Source: Heliocidaris erythrogramma
Taxonomy: Eukaryota > Echinodermata > Echinoidea > Camarodonta > Echinometridae
Reading direction: 5' to 3'
DNA length: 64,000 bases
NCBI GenBank assembly: GCA_025617745.1
Contig: CM046868.1
Location: forward strand, 22,373,608-22,437,607
Shown here: one piece after another, positions 13,270-24,630 of the stretch
How the letters are laid out: each line of letters starts with the position of its first letter
Numbering within the stretch: position 1 is the first letter of the stretch
Position numbers and translations under genes: made by a program
The notes under the pieces: model-generated
What the model was told of the DNA's origin: nothing
The model's database searches: none
What the model saw: the letters and a program-made list of their open reading frames with translations, nothing else

Positions 13270-14401
13270 AGGAAGAGGGGGAGGAGGGGGAGGAGGTGGT
13301 GGAGGAGGAGGAGGAAGAGGAAAAGGAATAGGAAAAGGAGGAGGAAAGGGAATAGGAAAAGGAAGAGGAATAGGAAGAGGAAGAGGAAGAAGAGAAGAGG
13401 AAGAAGAGGGGAGGAGGGAGGAGGGAGGAGGGAGGAGGGGGAGGAGGGAGGAGGAGGGAGGAGGGAGGAGGGGGGAGGAGGGAGGAGGGAGGGAGGAGGG
13501 AGGGAGGAGGGAGGAGGAGAGAGGAGGAGAGAGGAGGGAGGAGGAGGGAGGACGAGGGAGGAGGAGGAGGGAGGAGGAGGGAGGAAAGAGGAGGGAGGAG
13601 AGATCGAGGAGGGAGGAAAGAGGAGGGAGGAGAGATCGAGGAGGGGGAGGAGGGGGAGGAGGGGGAGGAGGAGGAGGGAGGAGGGAGGAGGGAGGAGGGA
13701 GGAAGAAGGAGGGAGGAAGGAGGAGGAAGGAGGAGGAAGGAGGAAGGAGGGAGGAGGAAGGAGGGAGGAGGAAGGAGGGAGGAGGAAGGAGGGAGGAGGA
13801 AGGAGGGAGGAGGAAGGAGGGAGGAGGAAGGAGGGAGGAGGAAGGAGGGAGGAGGAAGGAGGGAGGAGGAGGAAGAAGAGGGGAGGAGGGAGGAGGGAGG
13901 AGGGAGGAGGAGGGAGGAGGAGGGAGGAGGAGGGAGGAGGGAGGAGGGAGGAGGGAGGGAGGAGGGAGGAGGAAGGAGGGATGAGGGAGGAGGAAGGAAG
14001 AAGGAGGGAGGAGGGATGAGGGAGGAGGAAGGAGGAAGGAAGAAGGAGGGAGGAGGGAGGAGGGAGGATGGAGGAGGAAGGAGGAAGGAGGAAGGAGAGA
14101 GGAGGAAGGAGGGAGGAGGAAGGAGGGAGGAGGGAGGATGGAGGAGGGAGGAGGAAGGATGAAGGAGGAAGGAGGGAGGAGGAGGGAGGAGGAATGAGGA
14201 AGGAGGAAGGAGGAAGGAGGGAGGGAGGAGGAAGGAGGAAGGAGGAAGTAGGGAGGAGGAAGGAGGAAGGAGGGAGGAGGAAGGAGGGAGGAGGGAGGAG
14301 GAAGGAGGGAGGAGGGAGGAGGAGGAAGGAGGGAGGAGGAGGGAGGAGGGAGGAGGAGGGAGGAGGGAGGAGGGAGGAGGGAGGAGGGAGGGAGGGAGGA
14401 G
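13270..14401 (+). repeat. 1.1-kb pure polypurine (GGA)n-type array
   Basis: For over 1.1 kb the plus strand is almost entirely A and G, built from GGA, GGGA and GGAA words. Within it, 13740-13865 is an ordered array of a 14-bp unit (GGAAGGAGGGAGGA), about eight copies. The long minus-strand frames rich in Pro, Ser and Leu, and the plus-strand Arg/Glu/Gly frames, are all translations of this repeat and exist in several frames at once, so they are not genes. Such tracts can form triplex or G-quadruplex structures (known property of polypurine and G-run DNA). Confidence 0.97.
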
Positions 14402-14565
14402 CAGCCAATAAAGAGAGATATACATGTCATATCCCAAATTATTACAATTTAGCAATACCATAAACTTTAAATTATAAACAACTCCTCCAATACCAACATA
14501 TTTCACTACTTCTACTATTCAAAGCATGAATTATTTAGATAAATGAAAAATACAGAGTGAATTCA

Positions 14566-14789
14566 ATAGACTGGTTCTGTAATGTATACAAATTTATGTA
14601 CATTTCTTTTCTGAACACCTAGTGACGAGCTATTCAACTAACCTGCTTTTTATAAATGAGCCTCAATGCTTGGAATCCAGTTTGCATACATTACCTGTTG
14701 CTATGTCCGGCAAGCTTTCAGGTAGTCAAAAACAACCTTTGTTTGAAAAGTATGTATAAAATTTGCATACATTACCGAAGCGGTCTATT
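14566..14789 (+). mobile_element. MITE, uninterrupted copy
   Basis: The element has inverted ends: AATAGACTGGTTCTGTAATG at left and, on the other strand at right, AATAGACCGCTTCGGTAATG. A second copy in opposite orientation lies at 35785-36826 and is split by an 807-bp insertion. This copy retains the empty target TTA (14650-14652), and the flanking bases match the junctions of the split copy exactly. There is no coding capacity. The ends resemble those of the THAP-bearing element at 17070-17977. Confidence 0.85.
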
Positions 14790-16797
14790 GAACAATGGGT
14801 GATTTCACCCTCGGTGTTGGTGTTTGGTGTCCGTGTCTATTTTGCTGCGAAATCATGATCTAACACAGACTATGAAATGAGAAAAAAAATCAGTCGGTGT
14901 TCGGTGTTGACTAAGCCTGAGTCGAATCGATTGGTTAGCCGGTGTTCGATCGAAGACATCGAATCCCGAATTCGTTTTGGCAAATCCGGTGCATCAATTT
15001 GTAGTCCGCCAGATTTTTGACTACCGTAGCCACCATGAAAAGAGCAAATAAAAAAAGAAACTCCGTAATAAACGTACAGCATATATACTAGCAGAGAACG
15101 TGAAGGCGACTTCAAACTGTTGGCTAACTTTCGCTAATTCGCTCGCGGAGGACGTCGCGCTTTACCTGTGCTTTCTCTATGGAAAAATCGTTTTGTCGTT
15201 ACGAACTGAAGTTTACGATAATATTCTTGCACTCTCTCTGCATTGTCAATTTGACAATTGTATAATTGAACATGATAAATACGGGCATGAGTACGAGTGT
15301 TCCTACTTAATTCGCAATAACTAATATCACACTCTCATCAAATTGGCAATTACTTCTGAATGATCTGAAGCTGAATAGTTTATTTCGTAATTTTTTTTTT
15401 TTTTGCATCGAACAAAAGTGTTCCATTCAGCTCTCCAAAGACAAAGTAAGATTATTAATTCTTTGAATTTGAATCATTGTCGGGTGTGTCGACAATTAGC
15501 ATCGCTTCGTGCGACACTAGAGTGATATTTTGGTTAGCGATACGGACTAGAAACTTAAGATTTTGGCTCGTCCGCTGTGATTTTTACTAGACATTGGCTA
15601 GCGGGCTATTGTTAATGTCGAGCAGCGAGAGCCCATACATATGCCCGCGACGCCAGCAGACCGGTCACCGGTGCATGGTGCATGCACTGCACGCAACTGT
15701 GTGCAACTCTATTTTCACCGCCCATCATTTATCGATGCACCGGTATTCGATCGAATCAAAGCCGTCGAATCCCGGATTATGAAATATTCGATATGACTCA
15801 GGCTTAGTGTTGACCTCTGATTTTTTGACGTGGTTCCGGTTGCCGGTGTTTATTTTTTTTCAAGTACCGTCTTCCGAACCGAGCTCGGCCGTCAGTGTTT
15901 AATTTCATGTACAAATTCCCATTCACTATCACTATACCGCTAGGGATTAAGAAAAATCGATTTCACGGTCGGTGTTGGTGTTGGTGTTGCTACAGTGTAG
16001 CTATTGGAAATTTTGCTGATTAGTCATGAGAAATAAAGATAGTAGGCATCATTCGAAGTGTAATTTTCACAGGCGTTAAGAGGTATTATGTTCATATAGG
16101 CCTGAAATTAGATCTAGGCCAACATCTAAAGCACACGGAAAGGAACTACATGTACTTTTGCTTTTTAATGGGGCTGAAGGAGTGAGTAAAAAATCCAACC
16201 TAATTTTCTTTTTAAGATAGATTTAATAAATATGACGTCAGATATTCCGTAGTTAAAGACCCAGAGAATCCACATCATTTACCAGGATGAGCTCTAAATT
16301 AACATTTACAATACAAAAGTCATGAAACTTCACGGCTATAATCTGAGCCAATGCTTGAAATTTGGCCGTTTACCCTGTATGCGCTACGCCGTCCGATCCG
16401 GCGTCTAGCTGCATTAGCCACGGCAGCATTTTCTTCTGCAAGTGAGAAACTTGAGAAAAATCATATCTAAACTTACTGTTCCTTTCAAGACTATCCATTT
16501 CTGTGAAGTTTCTTACTGCACTCTAGATCAACTAATTATTTCTTTTAGAATTACCGGACTACTCGTGTAATTGTACAATATTCTAGACTAATAATCAAAT
16601 AGTTTTAAAACAATTTTTTTTTCTTTCGTTAAAAATGGTACTGACGCCATTGCCAGTGTTAAGCTATCGATGCGCTTTGTTAGGATATCAGTATCGGCTC
16701 CTTAATCTGAACAGCGGTGTTTGAGCTGGATTTTAGGAGAACTTTCGCTCTAAACACCAACACCGAGCGTGAAATCACCCAATGTTCCTTTAAAGGA
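14788..16797. mobile_element. Composite TIR element, about 2 kb including a nested insertion
   Basis: The outer ends are inverted repeats: GAACAATGGGTGATTTCAC plus a CTCGGTGTTGGTGTTT block at left, matched on the other strand at 16797 by GAACATTGGGTGATTTCAC plus CTCGGTGTTGGTGTTT. A third internal copy of the CGGTGTTGGTGTTGGTG block lies near 15970. An 895-bp unrelated element is inserted at 14912-15806. Without it the element is about 1.1 kb and non-coding. No convincing target duplication was found for the outer ends. Confidence 0.7.
14912..15806. mobile_element. Nested 895-bp DNA transposon, hAT-like (8-bp target duplication)
   Basis: The ends are inverted repeats TAAGCCTGAGTC-GAATCGA (left) and TAAGCCTGAGTC-ATATCGA (right, other strand). 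Further in, both ends carry matching CGATCGAA and TCGAATCCCG blocks. The element is flanked by an exact 8-bp direct repeat GTGTTGAC (14904-14911 and 15807-15814). Eight-base duplications are typical of hAT, P and a few other superfamilies (established knowledge). No transposase was recognised in the short internal frames, so it is probably non-autonomous. Confidence 0.85.
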
Positions 16798-17069
16798 AAA
16801 AAACAAACTTTGCACCAATCACAGGCCTCAGTGAGATTAGGAACATAATGAGTGCACTGAAGGGGAACATCAGTCATCAGGTTTCAGGATCTACACTCTA
16901 CACCCATGTACATGTATACAGGTATGACTACAGATTATATTCATTGAAGAGTTGGGGGGACTTGAACAGCCTGCTTGCTCTGACCAGAAAGAGATTATAC
17001 ATGTAAGATCTAGACTATAGTCAGTGTCCTCATTCAAGTTTTAATGGTTCATGTACATGTTTGTGCAAA

Positions 17070-17977
17070 AGGCCAGTTTCGTAATGTAGGCACAGACCTT
17101 TAAACCCGATTACGTAATCGGAGGGTTGGACAAACAATGGTGACTGGTGGTGGGAAGCTGCTATTGAGTATTGTACACCCTGTTTCACTGCGCAACTACT
17201 GCCCTTTGTTCGCTATTGAACGTTGCATTATTGCTTCAACAGATTATTGATGGATGAGGAGGAGGGAATTTCAAAATAAAAGTTTGGATATCTTTTTCAA
17301 CATACTATTTAATATTCAAGCATACTAAGTTACTAACGGTTCAAACAAAGGTCGGAAAATGGGAAAACACTGGTGTTAAGGACGTGTAACAGCGTCTTAC
17401 AGCGACACCCACTATGACCAACGGCAACATACATGCAAGGGGTTTTTTCATCCCCCTTTCCAAACAGAAAACAATGATGGACAAACGCAAAATTTGGTTG
17501 AAAGCATGTGGAAGGAAAGACTTTGGTGTGGAAAACATTAAAAATCTACATACATGTGCATCTGTTCAAAACATTTTGAACATTTCTTTCGTCATGAACC
17601 CTTAGAAAAAAGTCTATTCAAAAGAACTTTCCCTCCCATTCAGGCACTCTCGAAACAGCGTGGATGATACTTAGAATTATAACAAGTCTCTGCTTGTTGT
17701 ATCATATGGTAGAATCTCCTCTTTCTTAAAGAAAATCTTGTAAATTCTTTACTTGTCAGAAGACAGTAAGGAAGCCATCGAAACAAAATCAAAATTTGAG
17801 CAATATTATCGTAGACTAATAGTGAAAATACGAATGAAATAAAAATACAAAGTAACTGAAATCGGCGCAGAGCAATACCAAAAGCACGAATCCAATATGG
17901 CGGAATGTCAAAGCTTGGCCAACCTGGTTACTATTACCAGGCATTACGTCATCACGCTCGCATCGCTGAAACTGGTC
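17070..17977 (+). mobile_element. Decayed DNA transposon with THAP-domain remnant
   Basis: The left end reads AGGCCAGTTTCGTAATGTA. The right end, on the other strand, begins AGACCAGTTTC, giving an inverted repeat of at least 11 bp. The element contains a broken THAP-type zinc-finger coding segment (annotated separately). THAP domains are the DNA-binding domains of P-element and some other transposases (known), so an autonomous ancestor is plausible. The left end also matches the ends of the MITE copies at 14566 and 35785. Confidence 0.5.
17385..17590 (+). pseudogene. THAP-domain coding remnant, frameshifted
   Basis: Three frames together recover THAP-like parts. A C-N-S segment lies at 17385, KGFFHPPF near 17437, KRKIWLKACGRKDF at 17483-17524 in another frame, and ICSKHFEHF near 17560 back in the earlier frame. 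The last has the Cys-x2-His-Phe signature typical of THAP fingers and the second the Trp-containing core. The frame changes and early stops show it is broken. This is domain-level recognition by eye only; chance resemblance is possible but the order and spacing fit. Confidence 0.5.
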
Positions 17978-19392
17978 TATTACCTAAAATACAATCAGGC
18001 CAACATACTCCCGCTTCATATTTTAAAATTTCCGTAAACCTCAATATCCCACATCTCTACCCATTTAATTCTAACACGTATTAACTCTCATAATAAGCCT
18101 CCTGAACTCTACAGTATACAGTAGTCACTGTACAAAATAATAAGATTCTCTACCAGCTACACCCTTTGATTAGATTAACCTCAACAAGGAAATTGAAACA
18201 ATCTTTACTCCAAGAGTTCTTCTGGAAGAGCCTCAAAATTTTATCCGAGCTTCTTGATTGTACCTTGCCTACATTACAATCATCACTTCCTGGCAACTAC
18301 ACTGTGTACACTGCACCTTGTTTGAGGTCAATGACACTGTGCAAATTTGAGGCAATCCTCAGCAAACTCCCTGTTTACCCACTCACAGATAACAAAAGGG
18401 AAACTGCTGCATCCAGGTATTTGGAGGTGTTTAGTTATTTATGGTTTTGATTACCTGATGGTCAAATAAAACCAATGCTGCCCCTAACCATAATATGGCA
18501 AGAGCAGCGAGGTCAATTCACATGTAAAGTAATGTGCAGGGCCAAGGTCACCGGTTAAAAAAACACTTGATATGGCACTGAAATATGACCCTAAAATTGG
18601 AAGAGAGATTTGAGGTTCAATTCAATTTTCATTCACCATACCACTGTCACACTTCAGAGATAGAACAGCTTTTAATTTCATTAAGCAGGCCTACTACTAA
18701 AGTACTACATTTAAAGCTGTATCAAATTTAATTTTTGTGGTGGCATTATCACTGCAAGGTCAAGATTAGCTACCCACAAAGTTTAAAAGTCTCAGTCTAC
18801 AACATACATTGCATTTCATATTGTAGGTTGGTTCTGTGCAGGAAAGAAAAAAAAACTTTTATAAAAAAATATTACAAATTAAATAACTATTCATTCAAAA
18901 ATGTATTTCATATTGAAAGGTTCGACAGGAAAGAGGAAAAAGGTGAGAGAAAAGTCTCCATAAATTTCTAGATCTCCTTTTATAAGGATAATTCATTCTT
19001 TGTTTAAATTTTCAGTTAAACAGGAATTATGCAGATAATTTTTGGATTTCTATCCTATAAAGTGTCTTTGAAAGAAGAAGGCAAAATTTCTGATCACAAA
19101 TCTAAATGTTATGTAGGCAATCTAGCCAGGGCTGGAGGTAGCCTAGGCTTTATGTATGTCTACACTGTAACAAGGCACATGTCCATTTCTTTTTTTAAAG
19201 CAAAGTGCTGACAAAGAGAACATACTTTTCTGACAGTTATAATTTATTATTTTTAAAGTGTCTAGATCATACTCATAGATGTATATACACAAACAGTGAT
19301 TAACAGTCCAATTAAATACTTGTTTATTCCAACCTTTCCATATCAAATCCAACAGGGCCATGCCCCTCCCCTACCCCCCCCCCCCCCAAACC
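17978..19392. other. Non-coding stretch, no gene recognised
   Basis: AT-rich, with a 94-codon plus-strand frame (18166-18450) that lacks motifs. A C-tract at 19374-19387 immediately follows the stop of the minus-strand coding region. If that gene is spliced at the possible donor near 19417, this is intron. Confidence 0.5.
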
Positions 19393-20454
19393 CTACACAA
19401 GAGCCATGAATTTAATACCTTTGACGGGTGACTCCTGTTCTTGAGCAGGTGCCTCATCCACATCCATTTTCTCTATCTGTTCACTCTCCTCTGGCTCTGC
19501 TTTGTTGCTGTCGATCATGTCGATGGAAGTTTCTGCTGCCTCCAAATTACCATCCAGAGTATTTCCCCCTTCATCTTTTGGAGATAGATCTACTTGACCA
19601 TCCAAACCAGCAGAAGCCATCTCTTCTTGGTTTTCCAACTGACTGTCCAGTCCTGTATCATTCACAGAAATGGTTCCATCAAGTTGATCTACTCTATCAC
19701 TTGCGATGCTTTCACTGTATTCACTAGGAGTAGCAATATCTTGATCTCCATGGATATTGGTAGTGAGATTCAGCTTCTTGTTTTTCTTTTCCTTCTTCTT
19801 TTTCTTTTTCTCAGGTGATCCATCAAGGTCACTGCCTGTACTTGTCGCGCTCACATCGCTACCAAACGACAGGCGGCTACTGAATTTTGGCAAGTGAAAG
19901 CCACCTGAGAGAAATCCTTTCTTCTTCTTAGGTGATTTGCCTGAATTAATGCTATCTGTTTCCCCATCATGACCATCTAGATGTTCCTGCGAGGTGGGAG
20001 ATTCAGAGATCTTGGAGTTGTCAATTTTAGGCGATTCGATACCTGCAGGAGAATCACTGCCACCCGCTGATGAATGAGAAATATCGCCAGACTCACCAGG
20101 GGTTCCTTCCCCGTTCACCACAACACTGACTTCAGCATTCATTTTCGGGTCCAGAGAGTTAACAGTTTCTCCGTTCACATGAAGAGATCCACTCACGCTT
20201 TCTTCTCCTCTCAAGTTGTTAGGTTGTCCCTCTTCAGATATGTGATTTCGCTCTTCTTGTTTCTCAATCTTATTTTGTTCCGACTGCTTATCAACTTCGC
20301 CTAAAACGGCATCAAATTTGAGTCCATCAACAACTTTCCCATCGGGCCCCGCCCTGTCTCCCAATTCATCCCCATCAATCCTAATGTTGGAGTTCACCTC
20401 AAACTTTGAAGTTATCGCGTTTGTTTCTACTTCTACCTCTAGACTAGTCGACAT
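19393..20454 (-). CDS. Acidic, Ser-rich disordered protein, 353 aa (possibly a first exon)
   Basis: The frame starts at an ATG preceded by AAAA (20454) and runs 353 codons to TAG. The product is rich in Ser, Asp, Glu and Gly with almost no hydrophobic core, so it is predicted to be disordered and soluble. Around residues 170-225 lies a distinct basic and hydrophobic segment, SPKKKKGFLSGGFHLPKF, followed by SSRLSFGSD and, after a short acidic gap, a Lys run (SPEKKKKKKEKKNKK). This layout recalls membrane-binding MARCKS-type basic/Ser patches, but that is an analogy, not homology. A possible donor (AAAG|GTATTA) 24 bases before the stop means the frame could be exon 1 of a longer gene continuing leftward; no next exon was recognised. 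Its length, codon-like composition and the lack of repeats support a real gene. Confidence 0.75.
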   Translation of the reverse strand: MSTSLEVEVETNAITSKFEVNSNIRIDGDELGDRAGPDGKVVDGLKFDAVLGEVDKQSEQNKIEKQEERNHISEEGQPNNLRGEESVSGSLHVNGETVNSLDPKMNAEVSVVVNGEGTPGESGDISHSSAGGSDSPAGIESPKIDNSKISESPTSQEHLDGHDGETDSINSGKSPKKKKGFLSGGFHLPKFSSRLSFGSDVSATSTGSDLDGSPEKKKKKKEKKNKKLNLTTNIHGDQDIATPSEYSESIASDRVDQLDGTISVNDTGLDSQLENQEEMASAGLDGQVDLSPKDEGGNTLDGNLEAAETSIDMIDSNKAEPEESEQIEKMDVDEAPAQEQESPVKGIKFMALV

Positions 20455-23230
20455 TTTTCACTTTAGAATGATACGATGTCTGTAAATATCCTGTAAAGGG
20501 AGTCTGTCGAGACTACATGATATTAATTGCAATCTTGAAGATGACAATAAAGTTCTCAGCCACTCTCCCAATTCCAATTAGATGTGCGTGGAGCTTCAGG
20601 TTCAGGCGGGAGGGCTAGACAAACAAGACCTCAAATACAAAGTCAAAGAATGGAAGATGCTCAAATACCAAAAAATGGTCCAATTTAAGCTGTAGATGAA
20701 GGGCACAGTGCACACCACGCACGTTTGTGCAATGATTGCCAAATACAACCTCTTGGCTCAAACCGACAACTGCACACATTCAACAATCACCAACTGATGA
20801 TCAAATTTCATCCCTCGCAAATATGGGACGAAACCGTCATGTTGATGTTGTTGCCGAACCGCTAAAACGTAAACGGGGTGCATCACAAATAAGGATGCCA
20901 ACCACATGGATTTTCACAGAGAAAGTTTACTACGAACTCGGTTGCAGGGTTATCGGTGGAATCAATCCAACGGTCCTCTTCACAAAACTTGCACGTACAC
21001 TGTAGACCAAATCATGGACCAAATCTAAATTAGAGGGTTAGCGCCTAATGTCTACTCCAGATCAGTGACAACTTTCTGCGTATAAAATTGATCGTATGCG
21101 CGCGTCAGCTGTTCCAATCTCCGACAGACCCCCACTGTTCTAAAGTTTCCCCCGCATCTCCGAATTTGTATAATTTTCAAACAGCGCCTATCTCTTCTTG
21201 TACGATACTTTCAAAGTTAACTACGCCTACTAATACATGTAGTAACATTACAATCGCGAATTACTTATCATAGATTTTATATCCGTTGATTATTTTCGAA
21301 AATTACTCTTTTGAACGCATGCATAGAAATGAGAGATTTTGCATGATGAAAAGTAAAATCTCTGTAGGCTATTTGCAGTGTAATGAGTGGAATTTGCGTT
21401 TGGTACGTGGGTCAGAAGGGTTGCAAAAGAAAGGTTGACGATGCTTTGCTGAAAAGCGGTTGAGCATCTAATAAAAATGTATTTATACTCATAAATCGAC
21501 GATTATGATCCTGGGAAAATAGCTCCATTATCCACCAATGAATGCCCAATGCAGTGGCGGTGTTATCAAACGCACTCCTCGCATACGTATACCAGGGAGG
21601 TGGATTAGAGGATAACCTCCATGTCAATAGTTTTCTTCCGAGGTATAAAGAGAGCGAGTAAGCTTATATAATATAGTAGCTGGATCAGACACGGTCATAT
21701 GTGAGCAAGCTTCTCTAGCTAGCTCTCGGCTAGCTCTACTCTCAATTCAGCTCTCGATGGTTGTACGGTTCGGTGTATATGTGACGGTAGATGGCGACAT
21801 TTTTCTTACAGTTTTCACGCATCACAATTCACGAGTATCAGGAGTCAAACTCGTATTATACTCGTGTGGTTGCAAAGGGGTTGCAAGTTTAGATAAATTA
21901 CATACCAGAGAAGACTCAATTATGTCAGCCACAAGAACCCCACCATGCATTATTCAAATATCAACCGGTGATAACCTAAACATTTCAAGTATAAATGCAA
22001 TTAAATTTATTCGTTGTTTGTAGGGACAAGGCAAGTTAATTCATCGGTTTTTATCAACCAGACAATCGTTTGTTCTCAAAAGTGTGCAAAAGCGCGATTT
22101 TCGTGTCGCCAGCATGTTCATACAGTTTAAATCGCTAATTTGTCCTTTGGAAATCAACTTTTTTTTGTTTAATTCATCCTAGAGGCTTGACTTTTAAAAA
22201 ATATATCATCAGAGCTATCAGGACACCCACAGGATAATATTAGAAATACAAGCAGAAGTTTGATATCACCTTAAAAACACCAGTATCGCCAGGAAAGGAA
22301 GTACTCATATAACAAGTTCTTATACTCGTTAATATCATTCAAATTAAGTCTTTTGTATGTCATTCCATTGACTTTTTAATGCTTACGCTAAATGTTTAAT
22401 CACACACCGGAAGTTACAAAAGAAAATTATTATTTTTCTGAAAATAGTGTGAGAAAAGAAACGGCACGTCAGATACTTTACAGTCAGTCAAATACGTTAC
22501 TGATTGAATGTATCAGGCAGCATGATCAACGCAAGGCGCTTTGGCGAACATAATTATTTTACTTTTCGGACCGCGCGTGCTCTACTTTTGTAAGCATATA
22601 AGGGGCTTTTAAATTCTTGTCCATCTGTGTGCTCTTATTGCCAAATATAGGTACAGTAACGTATCTGATCAGATCAGATTAGTAATGTATTTGACAAGAT
22701 ATTTATTTCTCATTTTATAGCCCATATCTACAAAATATGTATGTCTATATATTATGTAATTATTAATAATTAAATTTTAACCTCTTCTGCTGACATGATT
22801 CCTTATATCTTTTATCTCGATCCTTTCATTTTTCCTCAAGTCTTTCCTGATCAGGCTTGTAACGTATCTGATGAGATAATTATGTATTGCTCATTTGTCG
22901 TTTATAATTTTCTTAAGACATTATTTATTACAGGAACAATAAATCTTCTCTAACTTCATTTTTACCGTCTTCCGTAACTGCAAATTGCAGAACCATCTCA
23001 GAAGTTTTGTAATTTATTGTTAGTATTCGTATTTTACATATAAATCAATGTTATAGAAGTATCTAATCATTTATCTACGTTAAGATCGTTCTTCACGGAT
23101 AGAAGTATATGTTGATTTTCCGAATGCAGTCATATTTTGATGTTCTACAAGTTAGAATGCATTTATTGGTGCTGGGTCTGTTGCTGCATATGCCAATGGA
23201 ATTTCCGATGCGTCAAATACGTTACCATAT
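20455..23230. other. Upstream region of the 353-aa gene, no gene recognised
   Basis: This region would hold the promoter of the minus-strand gene ending at 20454; no TATA box or other defined element could be picked out with confidence. A plus-strand frame at 20736-21005 ends in a segment (GCRVIGGINPTVLFTKLART) that looks somewhat protein-like but is unassigned and may be a transposon scrap. Around 21710-21750 AGCTCT/GGCTAGCTC words repeat locally. Confidence 0.5.
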
Positions 23231-23234
23231 ATAC

Positions 23235-23830
23235 ACCCATAGGCGTAGCCAGGATTTTTCAATATGGGGGGGGGGGGCAGACGTGAAGGATCCAACCGCA
23301 TAGCCAGGATTTCATTTTAGGGGCGGTTGTGAGCACGCGAAGAGTGCGAAATTGGTGATGAGCAGGCACAGCGTGCTCCCCAAGGGGTGGGTACAGGGAG
23401 GGGGAAGGCTCTGACGTTTTATAGCAAATTTGAGAGAAAGATAACGGCTCGTAGACAACAATGTTTTTGGCGGAAAGTTATAGTTCGACGCCCCGAATGC
23501 TTTTCAATTACTTGGACGCAATAATGCATTGTATGTAACAGGGGTGGGTGCAGGGAGGGGGAGTTTCCCCCTTCCTGCTTGAAGCGCGAGAGCTCTGACG
23601 TTTTAGCAAATTTAAGAGAAAGATAAACGGCTTGTAGCAAACAATTTTTAGGCGGAAAGTTATAGTTCGACGCCCCGACTGCTTTTCAGTTATTTGGACG
23701 CAATACTGCACTGTATTTGACAGGGGTTGGTGCAGGGAGGGGGAGTTTTCTCCTTGCGCGAAACCTTGACGTTTTAGCAAATTTTGAGAGAAAGATAATG
23801 GCTTGTAGCGCCATTTTAGGCTCTTTTCTC
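23235..23830 (+). repeat. Satellite-like array, about three units of 170-185 bp
   Basis: The motif TGACGTTTTA-GCAAATTT followed by AGAGAAAGATAA occurs near 23412, 23595 and 23766. Between them sit a GTTATAGTTCGACGCCCCGA block and a GGTGCAGGGAGGGGGAG block. Two TAGCCAGGATTT motifs and an 11-13-base G-tract precede the array (23245-23320). The minus-strand frames of 73 and 127 codons are translations of this repeat. Confidence 0.75.
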
Positions 23831-24458
23831 TCACTTCCCCCGTTCTTTGCATCCAGAATTTATTTAATCTGGGAGAGATGGTACGTGTCATTTGTTTTAT
23901 ATCACAAGTGTAATACCTATTTATAACGTTTCATATAATATAATCAATGAGATTACTGGTAAAATTAAACTACAAATAGAAACTCAATTTAGGGTTACAT
24001 ATTTCAAGCAGAAATATATATATATATGTTTGCTTTGTATTCAACCTTCACTTTATAAATCACGATCATTTTTATTACAGAAAAGGTCAAGGTTGACTCC
24101 AAAATGTTTCCATGATGTTTGTACATAATTATTCAAGCTTGTAGTTTTACATAAGTGTTGACATTTTTAAGCAAGAATTAATCAGACTATCAGAGTTTTC
24201 TAAGATACTACCTCTGGTCAACGTATCTGTGATTTCGCTTCAAAATGTGCAAAAGGGTCACTGAGTTTTATTTGTGTAAAAAATGTTGGTAGCCAAAAAT
24301 CACCCGTTGACTGTTTTGTATTCTTAAGGGATTATATTTTCTGAATTCATAAGAATTTAATGAAAAATTTGATGTTGAAATTTTGTCATTTGTACAACTT
24401 TAATTGGACACTTTTTCGGAGAATGGCCCGTTTGATAAATGTTATGATTAATTTTGTT

Positions 24459-24569
24459 TAAGAATAAGAATAAGAATAAGAATAAGAATAAGAATAAGAA
24501 TAAGAATAAGAATAAGAATAAGAATAAGAATAAGAATAAGAATAAGAATAAGAATAAGAATAAGAATAA
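24459..24569 (+). repeat. (AATAAG)n hexanucleotide microsatellite
   Basis: About 18-19 perfect tandem copies of a 6-mer lead directly into a TCTGGATTTATATAGCGCC block. That block recurs, degenerate, near 45229 and 32567, so the microsatellite probably sits at the edge of a dispersed element. Confidence 0.95.
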
Positions 24570-24630
24570 TCTGGATTTATATAGCGCCTAATACATCTAC
24601 GATGTCTCTATAGCGCTTTACAGACATTAT
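24570..24630 (+). repeat. Dispersed 'TTTATATAGCGCC ... GCGCTTTACAGA' repeat
   Basis: The block runs from TCTGGATTTATATAGCG through GATGTCTCTATAGCGCTTTACAGA. A diverged copy is at 45229-45282 (GGATTTATAAAGCACC to GTGCTTTACAGA), in the same orientation. A partial copy is at about 32560-32590. It is probably the end of an interspersed element; class unknown. Confidence 0.6.

Noticed and set aside
13224..14506. Long Pro/Ser/Leu frames (394-416 codons, minus strand) and Arg/Glu/Gly frames (plus strand)
   Set aside because: All are translations of the pure-purine array and are open in several frames at once; composition follows the repeat, not a protein.
20736..21005. 89-codon plus-strand frame with a protein-like C-terminal half
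   Set aside because: No family recognised, no splice context, and it overlaps the likely promoter region of the divergent minus-strand gene.
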